Shown: in pieces, positions 14,544-23,541 of the stretch
Position numbering within the stretch: the first letter of the stretch is position 1
Layout of the letters: each line of letters starts with the position of its first letter
Source of the DNA: JAVBUY01 sp031552735
Lineage (GTDB): Bacteria; Bacillota; Clostridia; Christensenellales; Aristaeellaceae
DNA: 37,543 bases
NCBI GenBank assembly: GCA_031552735.1
Contig: JAVBMF010000046.1
Span: forward strand, 1-37,543
Direction of reading: 5' to 3'
Program-made: the position numbers and the translations under genes
Notes under the pieces: generated by a model
Seen by the model: only the letters and a program-made list of their open reading frames with translations
What the model was told of the DNA's origin: nothing
The model's database searches: none

Positions 14544-16217
14544 ATGGTTCGATACTTTGCGCGCGCGGCGCTGTGCTTGGGCCTGCTCTTGCTCTCCTCC
14601 GGTGCCGTCGCCGCCACCGGTCAGGTCCAGGACATGACCTGGCTATGCGAATTATCCGCACGATCCAATAGCGCCAATTTGTACCTCGCCACAGACGGCA
14701 GCCAGTCTACCGTGTGGCGCAGCAGCGATACGGAAGATCAGCACCTGCAAATCCGCAAGCCCGAGGGCGCGGCCACGCTGAGCGTGCTCTGGGCCAATGT
14801 CGCGCCCGGCGTGCGCCTGCAACAACTCATCGATGGGCAGTGGACCACCATACAGGATTTTAGCGAAAGCGCCACCATGCCGGAAACCATTGAACTGCCT
14901 AAGGAGATATGCGACCTGCGCCTGCGCGCGCGCGGGCAGATGGTCATCGCGGAGTTGTATGTGCACAGCGGCTACATGCCCACGCTGTTTACGCGTCAGG
15001 GTGCGACGCCGGTGCCCATGACCTATCAGGCCACCCCCACACCCGCGCCCAGCATCACACCGCTGGCGCGCGGCATGACCGGACGCCGCGTCAAGAAACT
15101 GCAAGAGCGGCTGGCCGAGCTGGGCTACTTCCACGCGTCCAGCACCGGTGTGTTCGCACAAAACACGTTCGCCTCGGTGTGCTCGTTCCAGCGCGCGGTC
15201 GGGCTGGAGCCGACCGGCATTGTGGACGACGCCACGCAAGCCATGCTGGACAACGCCAACGCACCGGCGGCTACCCCGCGTCCGCCGGGCTACAACCCGG
15301 ACAAGTTGTTCCAGCGCAAGGCCAGCCAGATGATCACCTTCATGCGCACGCGCATCGGCCTGGGTTACATATATGGCGGATCGGGCGAAGTATGCTCGCG
15401 CGATGTGCGTTTGGCGCGCGCCGGGCAGTATCCCGAGTTTGCCGAGCTGCTGCGCGGCATCGCGGCCAAGTGGGACGGGCTGGAGGTCTACGATTGCAAC
15501 GGCCTGTTCAAAGCCTTTCTGGATCGTTCCGAGGGCGAGTATCCGGATAGCTGGCACACCAACGTGACCGGTGCGGCGCTACGCTGGTCGGTCGAACTCG
15601 GCCCTATCGAAACCATGCCCAAGCAGCCCGGCATCATGCTGCTGCAAAAGCGCGACCCGGGCAGCGGATACATGCACACCGGCGTATACATCGGCAACGG
15701 CATCTTTGTGCACGCGCGCGGCCACACCTATGGTGTGATGGCCGAGCAGATGCCGCAGGTGTGGACGCATTGGGTGCGGCTTTCCTGGCTGGAATATGAC
15801 TTGCCCGAGGAAACCGGCGATGTGCCGTGGGATGGCGGCCTGTCGGTTGGCGACTACGCGATGATCGATACCCCGGCGGGCGTGCCCACCGTACTGCGCG
15901 TGACACCCGACGAGAAGAGCCTGCAACTCTCCTCGGTGATCGACAATAAAACCAAGGTGATGATCACCGAAGTGCCCGAGGGCAAGAATTATTGGCGCAT
16001 GATCTCCGGCATTGACCGCAAGGGCAAGCAGGTGTCCGGCTATGTGTATGCGAAAGACCTGACCTCGCTGGAGCCGCTGCCGCCGATGCCGCTGTGGCCA
16101 GCGCAGATTCTGGAGCAGCTGACTGCCGCCGACGCCGCCAAAGCCAAGGCGGCTGCCCCCACGCCCACGCCGCAAGCGCCCATGGAAGCCAGCGCGGATC
16201 AGGCAGTGAACAACTGA
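14544..16217 (+). CDS. NlpC/P60 cell-wall hydrolase, multidomain
   Basis: Start at 14544, behind SD GGAAGGAGG and at a signal peptide; 557 residues. Domains: a discoidin-like region (30-145, with DGSQSTVW); a Pro/Thr linker; one PG_binding_1 repeat (173-238); an NlpC/P60 cysteine peptidase (about 256-415); an SH3b-like domain (433-520); and a Pro/Ala tail. The catalytic cysteine is C318 in YDCNGLF, where most relatives read DCSGL, and the histidine is H378 in GYMHTGVYIG. NlpC/P60 enzymes cut gamma-D-Glu-diamino-acid bonds in wall peptides. It is a stand-alone gene with a strong terminator, divergent from the metallo-hydrolase gene. A wall-remodelling or cortex role is likely; the exact timing is unknown. 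Confidence 0.9.
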   Translation: MVRYFARAALCLGLLLLSSGAVAATGQVQDMTWLCELSARSNSANLYLATDGSQSTVWRSSDTEDQHLQIRKPEGAATLSVLWANVAPGVRLQQLIDGQWTTIQDFSESATMPETIELPKEICDLRLRARGQMVIAELYVHSGYMPTLFTRQGATPVPMTYQATPTPAPSITPLARGMTGRRVKKLQERLAELGYFHASSTGVFAQNTFASVCSFQRAVGLEPTGIVDDATQAMLDNANAPAATPRPPGYNPDKLFQRKASQMITFMRTRIGLGYIYGGSGEVCSRDVRLARAGQYPEFAELLRGIAAKWDGLEVYDCNGLFKAFLDRSEGEYPDSWHTNVTGAALRWSVELGPIETMPKQPGIMLLQKRDPGSGYMHTGVYIGNGIFVHARGHTYGVMAEQMPQVWTHWVRLSWLEYDLPEETGDVPWDGGLSVGDYAMIDTPAGVPTVLRVTPDEKSLQLSSVIDNKTKVMITEVPEGKNYWRMISGIDRKGKQVSGYVYAKDLTSLEPLPPMPLWPAQILEQLTAADAAKAKAAAPTPTPQAPMEASADQAVNN

Positions 16218-16229
16218 GGACAGAAAACG

Positions 16230-16267
16230 AAATTCCTCGCCTGTACGAACAAGCGAGGAATTTTTTT
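16230..16267. terminator. Terminator, possibly bidirectional
   Basis: AAATTCCTCGC (16230-16240) pairs with GCGAGGAATTT (16253-16263), followed by a run of Ts. On the other side, GAAAACGAAA also gives the minus-strand alaS transcript a weak U-tract. Confidence 0.9.
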
Positions 16268-16312
16268 GCTTGGAAAAAGGCACGAAGCGCGGGGGCTGGT
16301 GGCACCCGCCGC

Positions 16313-18109
16313 CTACGCCCCAATGACCGCCTTGATGCGCCGCACGCCCGCAGACGACGACTCTTCCTTATTGATCTTAAAGGATTTCAGGTCGCCAGTG
16401 TTTTCCGCGTGCGGGCCGCCGCAGATTTCCTTGGAGAACGTGCCCATCGTGTAGACGCGCACACGCTCACCATACTTGCTCTCAAACAGGCCGATCGCGC
16501 CGTGCGCTTTGGCTTCCTCAACGGTCATCTCCTGCATGTCGATCGGCTGTTTGGCGGCAATCGCCTCGTTGACCAGGCGCTCGACCTCGCGGATTTCCTC
16601 CTCGGTCATCTTGCGCGGGAAGGAGAAGTCAAAGCGCAGGCGCTCGGCGGTGATGTTCGAGCCCTTCTGCGCCACTTCCTCGCCCAACACGCGGCGCAGC
16701 GCGGTGTGCATCAGGTGCGTGGCGGTGTGCAGGCGCGCGGTCTGCTCGCTGTTGTCGGCTAGGCCACCCTTAAAGCGCTGCTCGGCACCCGCTTGGCTGG
16801 TCTGCTGGTGCTGCTTAAAGCGCTCGTGGAAGCCTTCCACATCGACAGTCAACCCATGCTCTTTGGCTAGCTCGATGGTCATCTCGATCGGGAACCCATA
16901 GGTGTCGTAAAGCTTAAACGCGCTGGAACCGCGAATCACCTTGCTGGCGGGGTCGATATATTGCAGCATCTTCTCAAACTCGCGCTCGCCCTGGCGCAGC
17001 GTGCGCGCAAAGCGCTCCTCTTCCAGCGTCAGTTGTTCTAGCACAAAGGTTTCGTTGCGCTTGAGTTCGGGATACACGTCCTCGTACTGCGCGATGATGG
17101 TCGCCGCGATCTTGGCGGTAAACCCGGCCTCCATGCCCAGTTGCATGCCAAAGCGCACCGCGCGACGGATCAGGCGGCGCAGCACATAGCCCTGATCCAC
17201 ATTGGACGGCGACACACCGCGCGGATCGCCCAGGATGATGGTGGACGTACGCAGGTGATCGCCAATGATGCGGAACGCCCGGGTCGTCGCCTCGTCGCTG
17301 CCATAGGTCTTGCCCGACAGCGCCGCGATTTGCGCCAGGATGCGCTCAAACGCATCGGTTTCGTACACCGATTTCTTGCCGTTGAGCACGCAGATGGTGC
17401 GCTCCAGCCCCATGCCGGTGTCCACGTTCTGCTGGCTCAGCGGCACAAACGTGCCTTCGGCGGTCTTGTTGTACTGCATGAACACGTCGTTCCATATCTC
17501 CAGATACCGGCCGCAGGAGCACGCGGGGGAACAGTCCGGACCGCAGGCAGGCTTGTCGGTGATGATGAACATCTCGGTATCCGGGCCGCACGGGCCGGTC
17601 TGCCCGGCGGGGCCCCACCAGTTGTTCTCCTTGGGCAGGTAAAAGATGCGCTCCGGCTTCACGCCGCAGGCTTTCCACAGCTCCGCCGCCTCGTCGTCGC
17701 GCGGCACGCCGTCCTCGCCCGCGAATACCGAAAACGCCAGCCGGTCAGGATCAAGCCCCAGCCAGTCCTTGCTGGTCAAAAATTCCCACGACCAGGCGAT
17801 GGCATCCTTCTTGAAGTAGTCGCCCAGCGACCAGTTGCCCAGCATCTCAAAGAAGGTCAGGTGCGACGCGTCGCCCACCTCGTCAATGTCGCCGGTGCGG
17901 ATGCACTTTTGCACGTCGGTCAGGCGCTTGCCCGCCGGGTGGCTCTGCCCCATCAGATAGGGCACCAGCGGGTGCATGCCCGCAGTGGTAAACAGCACGG
18001 TCGGGTCATTCTCGGGAATGACCGACGCGCTGGGAATCACGGCGTGGCCATGCTGCTGAAAAAACTTGAGGAACAGCGCGCGCAGTTGATTGGATGAAAC
18101 ATTTTGCAT
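16313..18109 (-). CDS. alaS: Alanyl-tRNA synthetase, short form
   Basis: Charges tRNA-Ala with alanine. Start at 18109, with GAGGAGA about 10 nt upstream; the frame continues upstream into the T-box without a start signal. The 598 residues contain the class II catalytic and tRNA-recognition region (1 to about 440) and an editing domain with zinc ligands HTATH (461-465) and CGGPH (C563, H567). The protein ends there. The beta-barrel linker before the editing domain and the entire C-terminal DHHA1/C-Ala part (E. coli AlaRS has 876 residues) are absent. Short AlaRSs of about 590 residues are known, for example in spirochaetes. Frame and C-terminus look intact, so this is not a truncation. It is controlled by a T-box. 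Confidence 0.93.
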   Translation of the reverse strand: MQNVSSNQLRALFLKFFQQHGHAVIPSASVIPENDPTVLFTTAGMHPLVPYLMGQSHPAGKRLTDVQKCIRTGDIDEVGDASHLTFFEMLGNWSLGDYFKKDAIAWSWEFLTSKDWLGLDPDRLAFSVFAGEDGVPRDDEAAELWKACGVKPERIFYLPKENNWWGPAGQTGPCGPDTEMFIITDKPACGPDCSPACSCGRYLEIWNDVFMQYNKTAEGTFVPLSQQNVDTGMGLERTICVLNGKKSVYETDAFERILAQIAALSGKTYGSDEATTRAFRIIGDHLRTSTIILGDPRGVSPSNVDQGYVLRRLIRRAVRFGMQLGMEAGFTAKIAATIIAQYEDVYPELKRNETFVLEQLTLEEERFARTLRQGEREFEKMLQYIDPASKVIRGSSAFKLYDTYGFPIEMTIELAKEHGLTVDVEGFHERFKQHQQTSQAGAEQRFKGGLADNSEQTARLHTATHLMHTALRRVLGEEVAQKGSNITAERLRFDFSFPRKMTEEEIREVERLVNEAIAAKQPIDMQEMTVEEAKAHGAIGLFESKYGERVRVYTMGTFSKEICGGPHAENTGDLKSFKINKEESSSAGVRRIKAVIGA

Positions 18110-18142
18110 GGTATGGTTCTCCTCTTTTTCTGTATTTTCGCG

Positions 18143-18378
18143 AAAAAAGAATGCGCCCAACTCGTCCGGGGACGAACAGGCGCATTCGCGGTACCACCCT
18201 GGTTGGCGCGCCAGATGGCGCACCCTCTCTTCCCATATCGGCGGGCCCCGTCCCGCGTCATCCGCGGGCAGCTCCGAAGCGGCTTCCCCCCTGCGCCATG
18301 CGCCGACCTCGCACCAATCGTCGGCTCGCTGAGCATTCGCTCGTGGGTACTCTTCTTCCTCATCGCCTTGTGTTATGT
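18143..18378 (-). promoter_or_regulatory. T-box riboswitch (alaS leader)
   Basis: The T-box sequence AGGGTGGTACCGCG is perfect at 18200-18187. The terminator stem GAATGCGCC (18187-18179) with GGCGCATTC (18157-18149) is followed by TTTTTT. Stem I has a terminal hairpin GCCGAC/GTCGGC (18325-18302) with loop GATTGGTGCGAG. Uncharged tRNA-Ala should stabilise the antiterminator. I could not assign the specifier codon with confidence. Confidence 0.93.
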
Positions 18379-18384
18379 CGGCAC

Positions 18385-18414
18385 ATTATACCTGTGCGCG
18401 ACACGCTTTGTCAA
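18385..18414 (-). promoter_or_regulatory. Sigma-A promoter of the alaS T-box
   Basis: TTGACA (18414-18409), 18 bp and TATAAT (18390-18385) on the minus strand. It begins five bases after the stop of the upstream permease gene, with no terminator between, so alaS can also be reached by readthrough from the importer operon. Confidence 0.9.
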
Positions 18415-18418
18415 GTGA

Positions 18419-19390
18419 TCAGCGTCCGCCGCGGTCATACGGCACGCCCGAGGCGCGCGGCGCCTGCGAGTTCTTGCTGGTAAAGGCCAGCACAACCAGC
18501 GTCATGATGTACGGGATCATCTTGTAGATATCGCTGGGGATCGGCAGCTCCTTGAGCACCGGAATGCCGGAGTAAGCCGAGGCAATGGTCTTCATCAGGC
18601 CGAAGAACAGCGCCGCGACAAACACGCGCATGGGTTTCCACTGGCCGAAGATCAGCACCGCCAGCGCCAGAAAGCCGTAACCCGCCACCGTCGCGTTAAA
18701 GTTCGTGGAGGTGGGCACGACGAACACCAGTCCGCCCAGCCCGGCCAGCGCGCCGGAGATCATCACCCCGGCGTAGCGGATGCGAAACACATTGATGCCC
18801 ACTGAATCGGCTGCCTGCGGATGCTCGCCGCAGGAGCGCAGGCGCAGGCCAAAGCGCGTCTTGTACAGCACAAAGGTTGCGGCGGCCAGAATCGCGAGGC
18901 CGAGATATGTCGTGATGTACGCGTTCTGGAAGAAGATCGGGCCGATGACCGGAATATCGCCCAGCAGCGGCACCGAGTGCAAACGGAACGTGTTCTTGAA
19001 CTCGATCTGCTGGATGTGGTTGGGTTGCAGCATGCGCGCCGCGTAGATCGCGAACGCCGGAGCAAACATATTCAGCGCCGTGCCGCTGATGGTCTGGTTG
19101 CTGCGCAGGTTGATGGCCGCGTAGGCATGCAGCAGCGAGAAGATCATGCCGCTGGCCGCCGCGATGAGGATCGCGAGGATCAGTAGCCATTGACCGCTCA
19201 TCGTGTTTTGCATCATCTTGATAAAGAAGATCGAGCAGAACGCGCCCACCACCATGATGCCCTCCAGCGCGATGTTCACGACGCCGCTGCGCTCGGAGAA
19301 CAGCCCGCCCAGCGCCACAATGAGCAGCGGAATCGAGAAAAACCACATCTGCTGGATGAGGAAATAGATGATGTTCAATGCCTCACTCAT
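18419..19390 (-). CDS. Nucleoside ABC importer permease (NupQ-like)
   Basis: Second permease of a BMP-type importer (BPD_transp_2 family), like NupQ/YufQ of B. subtilis. The start at 19390 (MSEALNIIYF) has a GAGGAGG site about 9 nt upstream and overlaps the end of the previous gene by 8 bp; earlier in-frame starts fall inside that gene. The 323 residues carry about eight membrane segments and the family phrases LFSERSGVVNIALEGIMV near the N-terminus and SCGEHPQAADSVGINV in the middle. It should work with the adjacent permease, ATPase and binding protein to import nucleosides. Its stop lies five bases from the alaS promoter. Confidence 0.9.
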   Translation of the reverse strand: MSEALNIIYFLIQQMWFFSIPLLIVALGGLFSERSGVVNIALEGIMVVGAFCSIFFIKMMQNTMSGQWLLILAILIAAASGMIFSLLHAYAAINLRSNQTISGTALNMFAPAFAIYAARMLQPNHIQQIEFKNTFRLHSVPLLGDIPVIGPIFFQNAYITTYLGLAILAAATFVLYKTRFGLRLRSCGEHPQAADSVGINVFRIRYAGVMISGALAGLGGLVFVVPTSTNFNATVAGYGFLALAVLIFGQWKPMRVFVAALFFGLMKTIASAYSGIPVLKELPIPSDIYKMIPYIMTLVVLAFTSKNSQAPRASGVPYDRGGR

Positions 19391-20585
19391 GCTCCGCCAC
19401 CTCCTCGGTGCGCTCGGTTTCGGCCTCGGCCGCGTCGCCGCTGGCGTCCTGCGCGCCAGCCCCAGCCTGATCGCGATCCACCTTGCGCTGGCGCATCGCG
19501 TCGGCAATCACATTCCTGATGATCAGCGCGAACGCGCTGAAGTAGATGATCATCGCGATGATCATGTCGATGATCTCGGGCATGTAATTAAGCTTTTGCA
19601 GGTAATATCCGCCCTGACCGATATGCGCAATGAACAAGCCCGAGAAAACGATACCAATCGGGTTGGACAGCCCAAGCAGCGCCACCGGGATGCCGTTAAA
19701 GCCCTGCGCGGCGAGCACCTCCACCACATGGATGTGCAGGCCGGTCGGTGGCACCAGATACAGCAGACCGCCGCCGATACCCGCCAGACCGCCCGCGATG
19801 ACCATCGACAGCAGGATGCTTCGCTTCTCGTTGATGCCCGCGTAGCGGCTGGCGTCACGGTTATAGCCGCAGGCTTTCAGCTCATAGCCAAACGCGGTCT
19901 TGTTCAGGACGATATAGATCAAAATCGCGATGCCAATGGCGATCAGGATACCGCCATTGACGCTGGACGTGTCCAGATACCTGCCCTTGAGGTTATAAAA
20001 GATTTTATCCAGTCCCCACCCGGGCACCGCGGCCTGCCCCACGTCCACAGTCTGGTTTTCCAGCGACTCGTAGATGTTGGAGTTCTTAATCAGGAAGTTC
20101 ACACCGTACATGCCGATGTAGTTGCACATGATGCAGGCGATGACCTCGTGCACGTTAAGCAGCGACTTAAACAGCCCAGGGATCGCGCCCCACAGCGCAC
20201 CGGCAAGCATGGCGGCGGTCAGCGCCACCACCCACAGCAACCAGCTAGGGATCCACGACAGGTTATGCGCCACAAAGATCGCCACAAAGCCGCCGACAAT
20301 CAGCTGCCCCGACGCGCCGATATTGAACAGGCCAGTCTTAAACGCGAAGCCCACCGACAGGCCGGTCAGGATCAGCGGCGTGGCATAGTACAGCACGTTG
20401 CCAATGCCCTTCATGCCACCATTGAGGCCGCCAGCGATGATCACGCCCAACCCCTGAAACGCCTGGCTGGGATTGGAGATCAGCAGGATGATCAGGCCAA
20501 AGACCAAGCCGATCGCAATGGCGATCAGCGATGCCGCCGCGTTGCCCGCTCCGGCCCCGGTCAGCATGCGCTTGATGCGATTCAT
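19383..20585 (-). CDS. Nucleoside ABC importer permease (NupP-like)
   Basis: First permease of the importer, a 400-residue BPD_transp_2 protein. The family phrases are GLSVGFAFKTGLFNIGASGQ and ACGYNRDASRYAGINE, and about ten hydrophobic helices are visible. The start overlaps the ATPase stop as ATGA, a sign of coupled translation. The C-terminus is a non-membrane tail rich in Glu and Ala. It resembles NupP/YufP, which transports guanosine and other nucleosides. Substrate range is inferred from family only. Confidence 0.9.
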   Translation of the reverse strand: MNRIKRMLTGAGAGNAAASLIAIAIGLVFGLIILLISNPSQAFQGLGVIIAGGLNGGMKGIGNVLYYATPLILTGLSVGFAFKTGLFNIGASGQLIVGGFVAIFVAHNLSWIPSWLLWVVALTAAMLAGALWGAIPGLFKSLLNVHEVIACIMCNYIGMYGVNFLIKNSNIYESLENQTVDVGQAAVPGWGLDKIFYNLKGRYLDTSSVNGGILIAIGIAILIYIVLNKTAFGYELKACGYNRDASRYAGINEKRSILLSMVIAGGLAGIGGGLLYLVPPTGLHIHVVEVLAAQGFNGIPVALLGLSNPIGIVFSGLFIAHIGQGGYYLQKLNYMPEIIDMIIAMIIYFSAFALIIRNVIADAMRQRKVDRDQAGAGAQDASGDAAEAETERTEEVAEHE

Positions 20586-22111
20586 ACCACCGCCTCCTTC
20601 CGTGAGCCCGCCATGTACAGGCCCAACTCTTGGGCGGTGACGCCCTTAGCCGGTACATCGGCGACGATCTCGCCCTCGTAGATCACCAGAATGCGGTCGG
20701 ATACGTTCATCACTTCGTCCAGCTCCAGCGACACCAGCAGCACCGCCTTGCCCTCATCGCGCGCGGCGATCAACTGCTTGTGAATGTACTCGATGGCGCC
20801 GACGTCCAGCCCGCGCGTGGGCTGCACCGCGATCAGCACTTCCGGCCGCTCGCTGATCTCACGCGCCACGATCGCCTTTTGCTGGTTGCCGCCGGACATG
20901 CTGCGCGTGATGGTGTGCGCACCCTGGCCGGAGCGAATGTCAAACTCGTGGATCAGCTTGTCGGCGTACTGATACATTTTGTCAAAGCGGATAAAGCCGT
21001 TGCGCTTGAACTGCGGCTTGTGATAGCTCTTTAGGATCAGATTCTCGGCCAGCGGATAGTCCAGCACCAGACCGTGCTTGTGGCGATCCTCCGGGACGTG
21101 CGACAACCCAGCGTCATTGCGCTCGCGGATGGACGCATGGGTGATCTCCCTGTCGCCCAGGTACACGCGCCCGCTGTCGGGATTGATCAGCCCGGTGATG
21201 GCGTAGACCAACTCACTCTGCCCGTTGCCATCGATGCCCGCGATGCAGACAATCTCGCCCTGTCGCACCGTAAAGGACACATTATTGACCAGCAGCTTGC
21301 CATGATGCTTGCTGCGAACATTCACATTCTGCACCACCAGCGCGGCTTTGCCCGAGTCGGTGGCAGGCTTTTTGGAGATTTCAAACTCCACCTTGCGGCC
21401 GACCATCATCTCGCTCATTTGCTCCTTGGTGGTTTTATTGACGTCTACCGTGCCGATGTATTGCCCCTTGCGCAGCACCGTGCAGCGGTCGGCGACCTCT
21501 TTGATCTCGTTGAGTTTGTGCGTGATGAAGAGGATCGACTTGCCCTCTTTGACCAGATTTTTCATGATCTTCATCAGCTCGACGATCTCCTGCGGCGTCA
21601 ATACCGCAGTCGGCTCGTCAAAGATCAGAATCTCATTGTCGCGATAGAGCATCTTGAGGATCTCCACGCGCTGCTGCATGCCGACCGTGATATCGGAAAT
21701 CAGCGCGTCGGGATCGATCATCAGGCCGTACTGCTGCGACAGCGCCATCACCTTTTTGCGCGCGTTGTCCATGCGCAGCACGCCCATGTTGGTGGTCTCC
21801 ACGCCCAACACGATGTTTTCCAGCACCGTAAAGTTGTGCACAAGCTTAAAGTGCTGATGCACCATGCCGATGCCCAGCGCATTGGCGTCGTTGGGGTTAT
21901 GGATGTGCACTTCCTGCCCGTTTTTAAGGATGGTTCCCTTTTCAGCCTTGTACAGGCCAAAGAGCACGCTCATCAAGGTAGACTTGCCCGCGCCGTTCTC
22001 GCCCAGCAACGCGTGGATTTCGCCGCGCCTTAGTTGCAGGGTGATGTCGTCATTGGCGCGAATGCCCGGAAAGTCCTTGGTGATGTGCAGCATCTCAATC
22101 ACATAATCCAA
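20582..22111 (-). CDS. Nucleoside ABC importer ATPase (NupO-like)
   Basis: A double ATPase, as in ribose and nucleoside importers (RbsA/NupO type), of 509 residues. TTG at 22111 is chosen because GAAGGAGT ends 7 nt upstream and the N-terminus then begins as in relatives (DYVIEMLHITKDFPG); an upstream ATG at 22132 lacks an SD. NBD1 has Walker A GENGAGKST and Walker B LIFDEPTAVL. NBD2 has a degenerate Walker A GIDGNGQS and a clear signature MSGGNQQK. This asymmetry is normal for the family. It follows the binding protein after a hairpin-containing gap of about 166 bp. Confidence 0.92.
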   Translation of the reverse strand: MDYVIEMLHITKDFPGIRANDDITLQLRRGEIHALLGENGAGKSTLMSVLFGLYKAEKGTILKNGQEVHIHNPNDANALGIGMVHQHFKLVHNFTVLENIVLGVETTNMGVLRMDNARKKVMALSQQYGLMIDPDALISDITVGMQQRVEILKMLYRDNEILIFDEPTAVLTPQEIVELMKIMKNLVKEGKSILFITHKLNEIKEVADRCTVLRKGQYIGTVDVNKTTKEQMSEMMVGRKVEFEISKKPATDSGKAALVVQNVNVRSKHHGKLLVNNVSFTVRQGEIVCIAGIDGNGQSELVYAITGLINPDSGRVYLGDREITHASIRERNDAGLSHVPEDRHKHGLVLDYPLAENLILKSYHKPQFKRNGFIRFDKMYQYADKLIHEFDIRSGQGAHTITRSMSGGNQQKAIVAREISERPEVLIAVQPTRGLDVGAIEYIHKQLIAARDEGKAVLLVSLELDEVMNVSDRILVIYEGEIVADVPAKGVTAQELGLYMAGSRKEAVV

Positions 22112-22230
22112 CGCCGCCACTCCTTCATACAAAAAGCGGACAGGAAATCGCTTGCCTGCCCGGATCGTTCGCTTGCTCTCGTCCGTCAGACCCGATGCCT
22201 CGGGTGTCGCCGGGCTTGGTTATGCAAGAA

Positions 22231-22264
22231 TGTCCGGCCAGACGAACGCTCGCCCGGCCGGACA
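22231..22264 (-). terminator. Hairpin attenuator inside the importer operon
   Basis: TGTCCGGCC (22264-22256) pairs perfectly with GGCCGGACA (22239-22231), followed on the minus strand by TTCTTG. With a second small hairpin ACCCGA-TGCC-TCGGGT (22190-22205) it would dampen transcription of the ATPase and permeases relative to the binding protein, or protect the binding-protein mRNA. Confidence 0.55.
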
Positions 22265-22277
22265 CAATGCGTTGGAA

Positions 22278-23372
22278 CTACTGCACCAGCGTGACCTTGG
22301 TCGCGGTCACAGGCAGCTTGGTCGCGTCTTCCGCGTCGGTGTCCTTCACGGGCTTGACTTCGCCGGAAACCAGCTTCGCGAAGATCGCGTCGTAATCAGC
22401 CTGCGTGAACTTGGTGAACTTGGAGGTTGCCATCGGCAGACCCACGCCGTCACGGTCGGCGCCCAGCACCCAAGCTTCGCCGCCCGGGAACTTGCCATCG
22501 TAGTACGCGGTCACGGCCTGCGACACCGAGGCTTTCAGGCCCTTCATCGAGGAGGTGATGACCGTCGCGCTCTCGCCGGACTGGTCAACGTCCACGCCGA
22601 TAACCCACTTGTTGCCCGCCGCTTCCGCCGCCGCCATCACCGAGTTGCCCACGGTGCCGCCGCAGCCGAAGATCACGTCCACACCATCGTTGTACCAGGA
22701 AGCAGCCAGCGCCTGCGCTTCCGGCGTGGCCACAAAGCCGCCGGTGTAGTGGTAATTGATGGTCACTTCAGCAATGCCCAGTTCCTTCGCGGCGTAGTCC
22801 GCGCCCTGCACAAAGCCGTAGCCAAAGCGCACAACCGCGGGAACCGCCATGCCGCCCATGAAGCCCAGCTTGGTGTAGCCTTCCTTCACAGCCGCATAGC
22901 CGGCCAGGAAGCCGGACTGCTCTTCGGCATACACGATGCCGACAACGTTCTTTTCCGTGCGGAACTCGCTGTAGTCGGCGTTGTGCGGATTGCCGTCGAC
23001 CAGTACAAAGTTCACTTCCGGATACATATCCTGCGCGATGAAGATCGGCTCTTCAAACAGGAAGCCGGGGGTAACGATCACTTTGGCGCCGCCTTCAACG
23101 GCCAGCGCGATGCTGTCCAGATAAGCGTCGGTGCCCTGCTCTTTGGGCTGATAATACTTGTAAGCGGTGCCCTTCGCGTCGCCCACGGCCTTCAGGCCCT
23201 CCCAGGCGCCCTGGTTAAAGGATTTGTCGTCGATGGTTCCAAGGTCAGTCACCAGCGCCAGCTCGTAGGTGTCCTTTTGCGCAGGCTTGCCCAGCGTCAG
23301 GAACAACACCACCGCCACAGCGATGACCACAACCGCGATGATTGCCCAAAGAAGCCACTTTTTCTTTGCCAT
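22278..23372 (-). CDS. BMP-family nucleoside-binding protein
   Basis: Substrate-binding protein of the importer, in the Med/BmpA-PnrA family (NupN-like). Start at 23372 (MAKKKWLLWAI), behind a GGAAGG site. The 364 residues carry the family phrases LVTDLGTIDDKSFNQGAWEGL and DVDQSGESATVITSSMKGL, and the central VYAEEQSGFLAGYAA. The N-terminal hydrophobic segment (7-28) lacks a lipobox cysteine, unlike most BMP proteins, so it is probably held by an uncleaved helix. It leads the operon under its own strong promoter. Confidence 0.9.
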   Translation of the reverse strand: MAKKKWLLWAIIAVVVIAVAVVLFLTLGKPAQKDTYELALVTDLGTIDDKSFNQGAWEGLKAVGDAKGTAYKYYQPKEQGTDAYLDSIALAVEGGAKVIVTPGFLFEEPIFIAQDMYPEVNFVLVDGNPHNADYSEFRTEKNVVGIVYAEEQSGFLAGYAAVKEGYTKLGFMGGMAVPAVVRFGYGFVQGADYAAKELGIAEVTINYHYTGGFVATPEAQALAASWYNDGVDVIFGCGGTVGNSVMAAAEAAGNKWVIGVDVDQSGESATVITSSMKGLKASVSQAVTAYYDGKFPGGEAWVLGADRDGVGLPMATSKFTKFTQADYDAIFAKLVSGEVKPVKDTDAEDATKLPVTATKVTLVQ

Positions 23373-23471
23373 AAAAATCCCTTCCTTCCCATTCTTTGAA
23401 GAACAGCCCGCCACGTCGATATCCTCGCGCAGGAAAACACGGCGCTCGCGCAAGCTATTTTCTGCAATTCA

Positions 23472-23500
23472 ATTCTACTTTTATCTATCATATATGTCAA
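23472..23500 (-). promoter_or_regulatory. Sigma-A promoter of the importer operon
   Basis: TTGACA (23500-23495), 17 bp and TAGAAT (23477-23472) on the minus strand, with a leader of about 95 nt. I see no purine riboswitch in that leader. Confidence 0.85.
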
Positions 23501-23541
23501 CACTATAATGGAACAACTTCCGCCAAACTATGCCCGCCACT

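Noticed and set aside
19368..20681. 437-codon plus-strand frame opposite the permease gene
   Set aside because: Antisense shadow rich in His, Gln, Arg and Asp; the minus strand carries a clear transporter.
23373..23471. Possible purine riboswitch in front of the nucleoside importer
   Set aside because: I found no conserved aptamer core; the leader is short and lacks the three-way junction pattern.
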